Positions 44,051-55,736 of a stretch of 64,000 bases of DNA are shown one piece after another. The DNA comes from an uncultured Stenotrophomonas sp. (GTDB taxonomy: Bacteria; Pseudomonadota; Gammaproteobacteria; Xanthomonadales; Xanthomonadaceae), in the NCBI RefSeq assembly GCF_945952405.1, contig NZ_CAMFIA010000005.1, positions 62,001 to 126,000 of the forward strand, given 5' to 3'. The notes beneath the pieces are model-generated. The model did no database searches and was not told the DNA's origin. It was given only the letters and a program-made list of their open reading frames with translations. Positions within the stretch are counted from its first letter, which is position 1, and every line of letters starts with the position of its first letter. The position numbers were made by a program, and so were the translations under genes.

Positions 44051-45091
44051 ATGACCGGCAGGGGTGCGGCCGAGAACAGTGATGTGACGTCAGGTATCGC
44101 CCGGGTGGCGATGGCCGAGATCGTGCATGCGCTGCTGTCCGATGCCGAGGTCGCATTGTTCGCCAGATTCGCCCGCCCATGCAAGCTTCATGCCGGACAG
44201 TGGCTGTTCCAGCGTGGACACCGTGGCGAGCGCATGTACGTGATCCTGGAAGGCCAGATCGAACTGGACTTCGGCGAGGACCTGGTGATCAAGACGCTCG
44301 GCCAGCACGAGTTCTTCGGTGAGCTGGGGCTGCTGGTCGGCGATCATCCGCGCAGTGCCAGCGCACGCGCCCTGGTCGACTGCGAGATCCTGGAACTGGG
44401 CCCGGCCGACTTCCATCGCCTGGTCGAATCCGATCCCGGCCTGGTCGCCTACTTCCTGCGCCGCACGATCATGCGCGTGCTGACCAACGAACAGGCCCTG
44501 ATCAGCCAGCTGCGCCGGCGCAACCATGACCTGGAAACCGCGCTGGACAACCTGTACATCACCACCCACCAGCTGACCCATACCCGTGAGCTGGTGCGTA
44601 CCGATGAACTGACCGGGCTGCACAACCGCCGCGGCCTGACCCTGTACCTGCAGGAATGCCGCGTCGACAGCCATGGCCTGCCGCAGGCGCTGCTGCTGAT
44701 CGATTGCGACCGCTTCAAGCAGATCAACGACCGCCACGGCCATCAGGCCGGCGACCGTGTGCTGCAGAGCATGGGCAACATCCTGCGTTCGATGGCCGGT
44801 GAACAGGACCTGGCCTGCCGACTGGGTGGCGACGAGTTCTGCCTGATCCTGCGCCGTGGCAACCATGAGATCGTGCAGCACGCGGCCGAGTTCATCCTCA
44901 GTGCGGTGCACGGACTGCTGGAACGCAGCAGTGGCACGCCGCATGTGAGCCTGGTCAGCATCGGTGCCAGCCTGCTGGCGCCGGATGCGGGATGGAGCGA
45001 GTGGTATGCCAGCGCGGATCGCGCGCTGTACCAGGCCAAGCGCGATGGCGGCAACTGCCTGCGTTGGGTGGACGCAGCGGATACACCTTGA
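44051..45091 (+). CDS. Cyclic-nucleotide-binding domain + GGDEF diguanylate cyclase
   Basis: 346 residues from the ATG at 44051; a GTG at 44042 and an ATG at 44111 (MAEIVHALLSD) are other options, and the last would remove a poorly conserved lead. The cNMP-binding fold covers about residues 25-135 (GQWLFQRGHRGERMYVILEGQIEL, GELGLLVGDHPRSASARA). A GGDEF domain follows, with intact active site RLGGDEFCLI and metal Asp in LLLIDCDRFKQIND, so it should make c-di-GMP. It ends 16 nt before the cyclase-like gene and is probably its operon partner. Confidence 0.88.
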   Translation: MTGRGAAENSDVTSGIARVAMAEIVHALLSDAEVALFARFARPCKLHAGQWLFQRGHRGERMYVILEGQIELDFGEDLVIKTLGQHEFFGELGLLVGDHPRSASARALVDCEILELGPADFHRLVESDPGLVAYFLRRTIMRVLTNEQALISQLRRRNHDLETALDNLYITTHQLTHTRELVRTDELTGLHNRRGLTLYLQECRVDSHGLPQALLLIDCDRFKQINDRHGHQAGDRVLQSMGNILRSMAGEQDLACRLGGDEFCLILRRGNHEIVQHAAEFILSAVHGLLERSSGTPHVSLVSIGASLLAPDAGWSEWYASADRALYQAKRDGGNCLRWVDAADTP

Positions 45092-45107
45092 TCGGGAGAC
45101 AGAGGCG

Positions 45108-47642
45108 ATGAATGGCGACAACGGAACGTCGACGCCGCACAACCAGCAACTGCGTGCGCTGCTGTTCACCGATCTGTGTGATTCGCTACTGCTGGTCGAA
45201 CGCATCGGCGATGTCGCCGCCGCCGAACTGTTCCAGGAACACGACCGGCTGGTGCTGGCCCTGCAGCAGCGCTGGAACGGCCAGCTGATCGATCGCTCCG
45301 ATGGGCTGTTCATGCTGTTCGAGCGCCCGATCGACGCGCTCGGCTTCGCCCTGGATTACCAGCGCGGCCTGCAGCCGCTCGGGCAGGCACGCGAGATCCG
45401 CCTGCAGGCGCGGGCCGGGCTGCACGTCGGCGATGTGCTGACCTGGGAAAACAGCGCCGAGGCGGTGCGGGCCGGCGCCAAGGCGATCGAGGTCGAAGGG
45501 CTGGCCAAGCCGATGGCGGCGCGTCTGATGCAGCTGGCGCAGCCGGGGCAGATCCTGCTGTCGGCGGTGGCCGAATCGATCGTGCGTCGCTCCAGCGCAG
45601 CATTGGGCGCCACTGCCGAGGGCCTGCAGTGGCGGTCGTTCGGGCGCTGGCGCTTCAAGGGGGTCAGCCAGCCTGCCGAGGTCTTTGGCGTGCAGGCGGC
45701 GGACATGCCGACGCCGGGACGGCTGCGGCACACGGCCAAGGCCCAGCGCGATCTGCCGTTGTGGCGCCGTCCGCTGGCGATGGCGGCGCAGGCCGCGGTA
45801 CTGCTGGCCGCCGTGCTCGGGGTCTGGCTGCTGACCCGGCCGCAGCCGGCCATCGCCTTCGCCGAACGCGACTGGGTGGTGCTGGGCGGGCTGCGCAACC
45901 TGACCGGCAATCCGTTGCTGGACGATGCGCTGGACCAGGCGTTCCGGATCAGCCTCGAGCAGTCCCGCTACGTCAACGTGGTCAGCGACGACCGCGTTGG
46001 GCGCACCCTCGAAATGATGCGCAAGCCGCTGGATGGTGGCGTCCGCGAGCGTACCGATGCCGCCGCCGTGGCAGTGCGCACCGGCGCACGCCTGTTGTTC
46101 GTGCCTTCGGCGACCGACATCGGCGGCCGTACCCGCTTCAGTGTGGAAGTGGTCGAACCGTCGACCCTGCGTACCCTGGCGGTGGTATCGGCCGATGCCA
46201 AGGCCGGCGCGGTGCTGGCCGCGGTGGACGATGTTTCCCGCCAGCTGCGCGATCGCCTCGGCGAAGAGGCGACGCTGATCCAGCGCGACAGCCAGGCGCT
46301 GCCGGAGGTGACCACGGGCAGCATGGACGCACTGCGCGCGTTTGCGCTGGGCCAGAAGCGCTACAGCCGCGGAGACTTCACCGGTGCGATGGCGTTCTAC
46401 GAGCAGGCGCTGCAGGTCGATGCTGATTTTGCGCTGGCCTGGCTGGGCCAGAGCCGTTGCCGCTTTGCCACGATGAACTACCACGAAGCCGCGCGCCTGC
46501 TGGAGGAGGCGCGCCGTCGCTCGGCACACCTGACGCCACGCGAGCGCCTGTACGTGCAGAACTGGATGCTGCAGATCCGCGATCCGGATCGCGCCACCGA
46601 CGGTTGGGCGCGCATGGCCGAGCTGTATCCGGACTACATGCCCGCAAGCTACAACGCCGGCCTGAACCTGTTCCACGAAAACCGTTTTGCCGAGGCCCTG
46701 GTGCTTTCCGGGCGGGTTGCGCAGAGCAGGGTCGACCTCCCGGAGATCGCGCAGGACCAGTACGGCCGTGCATTGCTGGCGAGCGAGCGCTATGCCGAGG
46801 CCGATATCGCGTTCAGCCGTGCTGCCAGCAATGGCTGGGAGGGTGCACTGATGCGCCAGGCATCGGTGGCCGCTGCGCGTGGTCAGTTCGGAAAGGCCAA
46901 TGCACTGCTGGCGCGCATTGCTCCGGACAATTTCCACGCCGGCAATTTCGCGACGACGATTGCGCTGGACCAGGGCGATATCGAGGGCGCGATCAGGCGT
47001 GCCGAGCAGGGGCGGGTGCACGCCGGGCAGCGCCAGGGCATGGATCGATACAACTTCGATATGCCCCTTGCCGTTGCCTACATGACGGCTGGCAGGAGAT
47101 CCAACGCGCTCGCTGTCGCGCGGGTGGCGGCCACTGCGCCGTTCGCCGGGCTGAGCGGCGAACCGGCCGTCGAGACGGTGGATCGCCTGGTGGCGGCCCA
47201 CGCGGCAGCCCTGCTGGCGTTGCGGCTGGGTGACGCGGCACCGGCCAGAGCGGTGCAGGCAAGGATGAAGCTGCTGCAGGAACGTCCCGACAGCAGCGTG
47301 CTGCGGCAATACATCGCATTGCTGGCCGCGCGGCTGATGCAGCATGAAGGTCAGCCCCGGCCAGCGTTGGACCTGCTGGTGCCGCTGTTGAAGACGCAGC
47401 CGCGCCTGCAGGTGCGGTTGGCGGTGCGCGAGCTGGCACTGGAAGCCGGCCTGGTCGATGTCGCCCAGCAGCAGACCCGCTGGCTGCGCGATCGCCCCGG
47501 GCTGGCGTACGCCGAAGCGCAGTGCAGTTTCTGCCTGCAGGCACTCAACGTTGTGGATGTGCGGAAGCTCACGGCGGTGCCGGCAGGTGCTGCCGGCACC
47601 GACCCGGTGGTGGCTCAGCGCAGCGTGCGCGGCGCGCCGTAA
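45108..47642 (+). CDS. Class III cyclase-like/TPR membrane protein of a putative peptide modification system
   Basis: 844 residues; the start at 45108 follows AGAGG. Residues 15-195 are a class III nucleotidyl-cyclase domain with metal Asp22 (LLFTDLCDS) and Asp65 (DRSDGLFMLF). The usual Lys and Gly before the second Asp are replaced, and the Asn of the NxAARL motif is Pro135 (AKPMAARL), so purine cyclisation is doubtful. One membrane helix (224-242, LAMAAQAAVLLAAVLGVWLL) is followed by a TolB-like region and TPR-type helices from about residue 435. From memory this architecture matches the NCBI family named putative peptide modification system cyclase. Its 3' end overlaps the antisense peptide gene by 28 nt. 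Confidence 0.82.
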   Translation: MNGDNGTSTPHNQQLRALLFTDLCDSLLLVERIGDVAAAELFQEHDRLVLALQQRWNGQLIDRSDGLFMLFERPIDALGFALDYQRGLQPLGQAREIRLQARAGLHVGDVLTWENSAEAVRAGAKAIEVEGLAKPMAARLMQLAQPGQILLSAVAESIVRRSSAALGATAEGLQWRSFGRWRFKGVSQPAEVFGVQAADMPTPGRLRHTAKAQRDLPLWRRPLAMAAQAAVLLAAVLGVWLLTRPQPAIAFAERDWVVLGGLRNLTGNPLLDDALDQAFRISLEQSRYVNVVSDDRVGRTLEMMRKPLDGGVRERTDAAAVAVRTGARLLFVPSATDIGGRTRFSVEVVEPSTLRTLAVVSADAKAGAVLAAVDDVSRQLRDRLGEEATLIQRDSQALPEVTTGSMDALRAFALGQKRYSRGDFTGAMAFYEQALQVDADFALAWLGQSRCRFATMNYHEAARLLEEARRRSAHLTPRERLYVQNWMLQIRDPDRATDGWARMAELYPDYMPASYNAGLNLFHENRFAEALVLSGRVAQSRVDLPEIAQDQYGRALLASERYAEADIAFSRAASNGWEGALMRQASVAAARGQFGKANALLARIAPDNFHAGNFATTIALDQGDIEGAIRRAEQGRVHAGQRQGMDRYNFDMPLAVAYMTAGRRSNALAVARVAATAPFAGLSGEPAVETVDRLVAAHAAALLALRLGDAAPARAVQARMKLLQERPDSSVLRQYIALLAARLMQHEGQPRPALDLLVPLLKTQPRLQVRLAVRELALEAGLVDVAQQQTRWLRDRPGLAYAEAQCSFCLQALNVVDVRKLTAVPAGAAGTDPVVAQRSVRGAP

Positions 47643-47920
47643 CCGTCCTCGAGCATCGGCACCGAGTAGCCGGTACCACTGGTCAGCATGGCGATGATCT
47701 GGTCTTCGGCCTGTGCGATGACGTCCTTCTCCGCCAGGCAGATGTTCTTGCAGCAATCCTGGACGAACTGCTGGAGTTCGGCGGGATCGGACGGAACGTG
47801 TCCGGCCAGCAGGATCGCGGCGGCGGTGTCGCTGGCGAAGAGCTGGCGGAAGGTGTCATCGGTGGCGAGGCGGTGAACCAGAGTCTTGGCAACCGGCAGC
47901 GAAAGCGTCAACGTGGGCAT
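47615..47920 (-). CDS. Putative RiPP precursor with NHLP-like leader and Cys-Cys motif
   Basis: 101 residues. The leader has a helical segment like nitrile-hydratase/Nif11-type leaders (VHRLATDDTFRQLFASDTAAAIL), then AGHVPSDPAELQQFV. A cysteine knot CCKNIC (C56, C57, C61) follows, and after an acidic helix comes a Gly/Ser/Thr/Tyr-rich C-terminus, MLTSGTGYSVPMLEDGYG, the likely core region. No signal peptide. It lies between a cyclase/TPR protein (convergent) and a SagB-like dehydrogenase (divergent), the neighbourhood of the NHLP-related RiPP peptide family as I recall it. Which residues are modified is not known. A YcaO or LanM-type partner is absent here. Confidence 0.8.
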   Translation of the reverse strand: MPTLTLSLPVAKTLVHRLATDDTFRQLFASDTAAAILLAGHVPSDPAELQQFVQDCCKNICLAEKDVIAQAEDQIIAMLTSGTGYSVPMLEDGYGAPRTLR

Positions 47921-48061
47921 TGTGTCGTGTATCCATGGAGTGTCGAGAGGCAGAGGTGATGTCGGCCCGGCGAGGCGCTTCTTGAGCGTGCGGAACTGGA
48001 ATGTAAAGGAATTCCGTCGCGGTTCGATAACGTGGATTCACGATGAAGGATGATTGATTCG

Positions 48062-49231
48062 ATGGATGTCAGGCGCTGCGCGATCGTGGTGGTACAGCCC
48101 ACCGAGCAGATCCGGTTTGAACTTGAGGGCCTGCTGCGTGGCGGCGATGGCCTGGTGCGCACGCTCGCCTGGGAAGCACTGGCCCCGCACCTGGATGCCC
48201 CGGTGCTGCTGGACGCTGCCGCCCAGGCATTGCTTGGCAGCGTGAGTCCAAGTGCGTGGACCACGCTTGACCCAGGGCAGGTCGGCTCGCCGGCGATGCA
48301 GCAGCTGATGGCCACGGGCCTGGTGCTGGCCCGCGGGCAGGACGACGATGCTGCCGCACGGGATGAACGGCTGCGCGCGACGCACTGGCATCCATTGGCC
48401 GCGGTAATGCATGCCTTCTCGCGCTGGGAGGACGTCGATGCTGTGCGCAACATGCGTGAATCGCAGATCGAAACGGCCTCGCAGATGCGCAGGACATTGG
48501 GCCCGCCGCCTTCGCATGCCGCAGCCACGGAAGAAGGGCTGGTGCCATTGCCACCCATGCAACCCAACGATTTCGATGCACTGCTTGCGCGGCGCGTGAC
48601 GTGCCGGAACTTCGACAGTGCACGGCCACTGCCGCTGCCCCTGTTGAGCCAGATGCTGCAACGTGCATTCGGCAGTACCGGATACCAGCGCGAAGGCGAT
48701 GATCTGGTGTTCCTGAAGAAGAACGTGCCTTCAGGCGGTGGACTGCATCCGGTCGAAGCCTATGTGCTGGTGCGCAATGTCGATGGGCTTGCCGCCGGCA
48801 TGTACCTCTATCGGGCGCAGGGCCATGGGTTGATGCCGGTTGACTGCCCGGTGCCCATCGATCGCGACTTCGTGATGTCCATGGTCGGGCAGCAGCATTG
48901 GTTCGCCGATGCGCATGTGCTGGTCATCCTGTCCCCGCGTTTCAACAGGACGTACTGGAAGTATCGCCAGCATGGCAAGAGCTATCGGGTGGTCGCGATG
49001 GAGGCGGGGCACCTGTCGCAGACCCTGTACCTGGCGGCGACCGATGCCGGCCTCGGTGCCTTCATCACCGCAGCGATCAATGAAAAGCCGATTGAACGCG
49101 CGCTGGGCCTCGATACGATCAATGAGGGCGTGCTCGCGGTCTGCGGCTTCGGATGGCGCGCTTCGCAGATGACCACCAGTGAGCTGGACCCGGCGGGCGT
49201 GATCTGGAACCTCGAAGACCGCGCGGGTTGA
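48062..49231 (+). CDS. SagB/ThcOx-family nitroreductase-like dehydrogenase of the peptide system
   Basis: 389 residues from the ATG at 48062. AAGGA is 12 nt upstream; an ATG at 48050 directly abuts that site, and a four-codon frame at 48043 precedes both. The first 170 residues are a less conserved N-terminal region. The FMN-binding fold follows: ARRVTCRNF, PSGGGLHPVEAYVLVRNVDG, MYLYRAQGH, EAGHLSQTLYLAATDAGLGAF. SagB enzymes oxidise azolines to azoles in thiazole/oxazole-modified peptides. Here no cyclodehydratase is adjacent, so its reaction is open. Divergent from the precursor gene with 141 nt between starts; I see no clear promoter there. Confidence 0.87.
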   Translation: MDVRRCAIVVVQPTEQIRFELEGLLRGGDGLVRTLAWEALAPHLDAPVLLDAAAQALLGSVSPSAWTTLDPGQVGSPAMQQLMATGLVLARGQDDDAAARDERLRATHWHPLAAVMHAFSRWEDVDAVRNMRESQIETASQMRRTLGPPPSHAAATEEGLVPLPPMQPNDFDALLARRVTCRNFDSARPLPLPLLSQMLQRAFGSTGYQREGDDLVFLKKNVPSGGGLHPVEAYVLVRNVDGLAAGMYLYRAQGHGLMPVDCPVPIDRDFVMSMVGQQHWFADAHVLVILSPRFNRTYWKYRQHGKSYRVVAMEAGHLSQTLYLAATDAGLGAFITAAINEKPIERALGLDTINEGVLAVCGFGWRASQMTTSELDPAGVIWNLEDRAG

Positions 49232-49243
49232 TCCCGCGCGGTC
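49217..49243. terminator. Bidirectional hairpin between the SagB-like gene and the liu operon
   Basis: GACCGCGCGGG-TTGAT-CCCGCGCGGTC, a perfect 11-bp stem that includes the stop codon of the SagB-like gene and lies 10 nt from the end of the convergent biotin carboxylase gene. No U tract. Confidence 0.6.
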
Positions 49244-49252
49244 GGTGCCGCA

Positions 49253-51235
<1,983 letters not shown>

Positions 51236-51261
51236 GGCAACAGGCTCGGTCATGGCACGGA

Positions 51262-52872
<1,611 letters not shown>

Positions 52873-52882
52873 CGCGGTAGCC

Positions 52883-54046
52883 TTACAGGGTGCGCTGGAA
52901 CAGTTCGCGGCCGATCAGCATGCGGCGGATTTCCGAGGTGCCGGCGCCGATTTCATACAGCTTGGCGTCGCGCCACAGGCGGCCGGTCGGATACTCGTTG
53001 ATGTAGCCGTTGCCGCCCAGGATCTGGATCGCCTGGCCGGTCAGCCAAGTGGCCTTCTCGGCGGCATACAGGATCGCACCTGCGGCGTCCTGGCGGGTGG
53101 TGCGGCCCTGGTCGCAGGCGCGCGCCACGGCATACACATAGGCACGGCAGGCGCCGAGGCCGACGTACATGTCGGCGATCTTGGCCTGGATCAGCTGGAA
53201 GCTGCCGATCGCCTCACCGAACTGGTGGCGCTCGTGCACGTACGGCATCACCACGTCCATGGCCGCGGCCATCAGGCCGAGCGGGCCGCCGGACAGCACC
53301 ACGCGCTCGTAGTCCAGGCCGGACATCAGCACGCGTACGCCGCCGCCGACCTGGCCCAGCACGTTCTCTTCGGGAACCTCGCAGTCCTGGAACACCAGCT
53401 CGCAGGTGGGCGAGGAGCGCATGCCCAGCTTGTCCAGCTTCTGCGCGGTGGAGAAGCCCTTCATGCCCTTCTCGACCAGGAACGCGGTGATGCCCTTGGC
53501 ACCGGCGTCGATGTCGGTCTTGGCATAGACCACCAGCACATCGGCATCCGGGCCGTTGGTGATCCACATCTTGTTGCCGTTGAGCACATAGCGGTCGCCG
53601 CGCTTGTCCGCACGCAGCTTCATCGACACCACGTCCGAGCCGGCGCCCGGTTCGCTCATCGCCAGCGCGCCGACCAGGCTGCCGTTGCACAGGCCGGGCA
53701 GGAAGCGCTGCTTCTGCGCCTCGTTGCCGTTCTTGCGCAGCTGGTTCACGCACAGGTTGGAGTGCGCACCGTAGGACAGGCCGATGCCGCCGGACGCGCG
53801 CGAGATCTCTTCCATCGCCACCACGTGGGCCAGGTAACCCATGCCGGTGCCGCCGTATTCTTCTTCCACGGTGAGGCCAAGCAGGCCCTGTTCGCCCAGC
53901 TTCGGCCACAGGGCCAGCGGGAACTGGTTGGTCGCATCGGCCTCGGCGGCCAGCGGCGCGACCTCGGCGGCGGCAAAATGGGCCACGCTCTGGCGCAGCA
54001 GGTCGATCTCCTCACCGAGATCGAAGTTCAGGGATGGCACGTGCAT
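52883..54046 (-). CDS. liuA: Isovaleryl-CoA dehydrogenase
   Basis: 387 residues from the ATG at 54046. Acyl-CoA dehydrogenase fold with [17 protein letters not shown] and [18 protein letters not shown]. The catalytic Glu is in [17 protein letters not shown], the position used by isovaleryl-CoA dehydrogenases rather than the C-terminal position used by short-chain and glutaryl enzymes. It makes 3-methylcrotonyl-CoA, the substrate of the next two gene products. Divergent from a TetR regulator. The hydratase (liuC) and HMG-CoA lyase (liuE) are not in this window. Confidence 0.94.
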   Translation of the reverse strand: MHVPSLNFDLGEEIDLLRQSVAHFAAAEVAPLAAEADATNQFPLALWPKLGEQGLLGLTVEEEYGGTGMGYLAHVVAMEEISRASGGIGLSYGAHSNLCVNQLRKNGNEAQKQRFLPGLCNGSLVGALAMSEPGAGSDVVSMKLRADKRGDRYVLNGNKMWITNGPDADVLVVYAKTDIDAGAKGITAFLVEKGMKGFSTAQKLDKLGMRSSPTCELVFQDCEVPEENVLGQVGGGVRVLMSGLDYERVVLSGGPLGLMAAAMDVVMPYVHERHQFGEAIGSFQLIQAKIADMYVGLGACRAYVYAVARACDQGRTTRQDAAGAILYAAEKATWLTGQAIQILGGNGYINEYPTGRLWRDAKLYEIGAGTSEIRRMLIGRELFQRTL

Positions 54047-54177
54047 TGCGGTGGCTCCACGACGGGACTGCAGGGAATGGACGCACCCGGCGGGGGAGCG
54101 GGCGGCGGTCTGCAGGACCGCCACCCGCACGGGCGATGGCCCCAGCGTAGCGGGGTTTGGGAAAGAAGTGAACACAA

Positions 54178-54199
54178 ATTCAAAAATTGAAAATAGAAT
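54178..54199 (+). promoter_or_regulatory. tetR-type gene promoter with overlapping operator-like dyad
   Basis: The dyad TTCAA-AAA-TTGAA (54179-54191) sits immediately before the -10 box TAGAAT (54194-54199). The ATG follows after 6 nt (CAAAAC), predicting a leaderless mRNA. The dyad is a candidate autoregulatory site that could also control divergent liuA. Confidence 0.6.
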
Positions 54200-54205
54200 C
54201 AAAAC

Positions 54206-54823
54206 ATGGCCTATAAACGCTCTGCACTGATGGAAGAACGCCTGGCCGGGGCCCGTGAGCGGATCCTGCTGGCGACCCGCGAACGGGTGGCTGCCGGTGG
54301 CTGGCGCAATGCGCCGGTGACGGCCGTGGCGACCCAGGCGGGGGTGTCCACCGGCCTGATCTACCGCCATTTCCCCTCCAAGGCCGAGCTGTTCGTGGAG
54401 GTGCTCAACGCCGCCGTGGCCCACGAAGTGGCGATCATGGAGCGCATTGCCAGTGGCCCGGAGGCCGCCAGCGAGCGCCTGCGCCTGGCAATCACCGCCT
54501 TTGTCCGCCGCGCCCTGGCCGGGCCGGGGCTGGCCCATGCCTTCATCGTCGAACCGGTCGACCCGGATGTGGAAGCCGAGCGCATGCGCGGCCGCCGCGC
54601 GTTTGGCGACGTGTTCCTGCGCCTGGTGGAGGAGGGCGTGGCAGCCGGCGAACTGCCGGTACAGGACGCCCATGTGGCCGCCGCCTGCCTGGTCGGCGCC
54701 TTCACCGAGGCGATGGTCGGCCCGACCGCGCCGAGCCGCGAAGCACATCGTGACGAGGACGCACTGGTGGAGGCGATCTGCAGTTTCTGCCTGCGCGCGA
54801 TCGGCGCACCCGTCGCCCGGTAG
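54206..54823 (+). CDS. TetR-family regulator, probable repressor of the liu operon
   Basis: 205 residues. The N-terminal HTH reads [49 protein letters not shown], followed by an all-helical ligand-binding domain. It is divergent from liuA, 160 nt apart, and probably controls that operon in response to an acyl-CoA. In pseudomonads the liu regulator is a MerR protein, so a TetR regulator here is a lineage difference. The stop codon TAG lies in the GTAG of the next repeat. Confidence 0.88.
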   Translation: MAYKRSALMEERLAGARERILLATRERVAAGGWRNAPVTAVATQAGVSTGLIYRHFPSKAELFVEVLNAAVAHEVAIMERIASGPEAASERLRLAITAFVRRALAGPGLAHAFIVEPVDPDVEAERMRGRRAFGDVFLRLVEEGVAAGELPVQDAHVAAACLVGAFTEAMVGPTAPSREAHRDEDALVEAICSFCLRAIGAPVAR

Positions 54824-54892
54824 AGCCGGCCGCTGGCCGGCTTGCTCTGCCGGGGTCAGATCCCTTCTGCCATGCAAAAGGGATCTGACCCC
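54820..54892. repeat. Composite: GTAG palindrome followed by GGGGTCAGATCCC palindrome
   Basis: GTAGAGCCGGCCGCTGGCCGGCTT (54820-54843) provides the tetR stop. GGGGTCAGATCCCTTCTGCC faces GCAAAAGGGATCTGACCCC (54852-54892), a long stem of the second family. The same pairing of the two families recurs at 19112-19228. Confidence 0.85.
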
Positions 54893-55030
54893 ATGCCCAG
54901 CCCATGCCTGGCGATGCTGCGCCGCACCAGCGGCAACGCCTGTTGTCGCACGCGAAGCGCGTTCTATACTCGCTCCATCACGCAGTCGCTCAGCCGTGGT
55001 CCAACGACTATCAGCCAGGGGTAACGAAGA

Positions 55031-55549
55031 GTGCGGAATTACGATCTGGAGTTCCTGAAACGCTTCTCCATGGTGATCGCGCTGCTGGCGACCATCACCC
55101 TCGGCCTCATCCTCCTTGCCGCCTACCTGCACACCCGGATTCCGCCCGAGGTGTCGCCGACCGCGGTCAAGCGCACTGAACAGCGGATCTCGCCGACCGG
55201 CGCGGTCTACGCCGGCAGCACCGGTGCCGCCGCGCAGGCCGCGGCCAAGGCGGCGGCGCTGGCCAAGGCCGCCTCGCAGGTGGCCTACGGCGGCACCAAG
55301 GACGGCAAGGTGATCTTCGACAACCTGTGCACCGCCTGCCATACCAACGGCGTGGGCATGGCGCCGACGCTGGACCATTCGCACTGGGACAAGCGCATCG
55401 CGCAGGGCAAGGACACCCTCTACAAGCACGCCATCGAGGGCTATACCGGCCCGGACGGCGGCATCATGCCGCCCAAGGGCGGCAACCCGGCGCTGACCGA
55501 GGAACAGATCCACGCCACCGTGGACTGGATGCTGGGCAACCTGAAATAG
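55031..55549 (+). CDS. Membrane-anchored cytochrome c5-family protein
   Basis: 172 residues with a GTG start at 55031 behind AGGGG. The N-terminal helix [21 protein letters not shown] acts as a membrane anchor. An Ala-rich linker ([18 protein letters not shown]) follows, then heme motif CTACH and a methionine ligand in GGIMPPKGG, as in cytochrome c5/CytC4-like domains. It is a periplasmic electron carrier, probably for a terminal oxidase. TATACT at 54966-54971 is a candidate -10 about 60 nt upstream. Confidence 0.87.
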   Translation: MRNYDLEFLKRFSMVIALLATITLGLILLAAYLHTRIPPEVSPTAVKRTEQRISPTGAVYAGSTGAAAQAAAKAAALAKAASQVAYGGTKDGKVIFDNLCTACHTNGVGMAPTLDHSHWDKRIAQGKDTLYKHAIEGYTGPDGGIMPPKGGNPALTEEQIHATVDWMLGNLK

Positions 55550-55569
55550 CGGGCGCAACCCGCCCGCAG

Positions 55570-55592
55570 GTAGCGCCAGCCGCTGGCCGGCA
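55570..55592 (+). repeat. GTAG-tipped palindrome
   Basis: GTAGCGCCAGCCGCTGGCCGGCA, 20 nt after the cytochrome gene stop. Confidence 0.7.
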
Positions 55593-55661
55593 ACCCCGTA
55601 TGCATGCGGAGTCATGAGGTTGCCAGCCAACGACCGGACCCCCGGCTTTGCCCACCGTGGT

Positions 55662-55689
55662 CGAAACCCCGCCTGCAGGCGGGGTTTCG
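55662..55689. terminator. Hairpin terminator after the cytochrome c gene
   Basis: CGAAACCCCGCC-TGCA-GGCGGGGTTTCG, a perfect 12-bp stem. Its G/C core is flanked by AAA/TTT, so it can work in the forward direction. The nuclease gene begins 48 nt later. Confidence 0.75.
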
Positions 55690-55736
55690 CATTTCAGGGT
55701 TAGTCTGTGCGCCCTCTTCCAAGGAATCGTCCGTCG

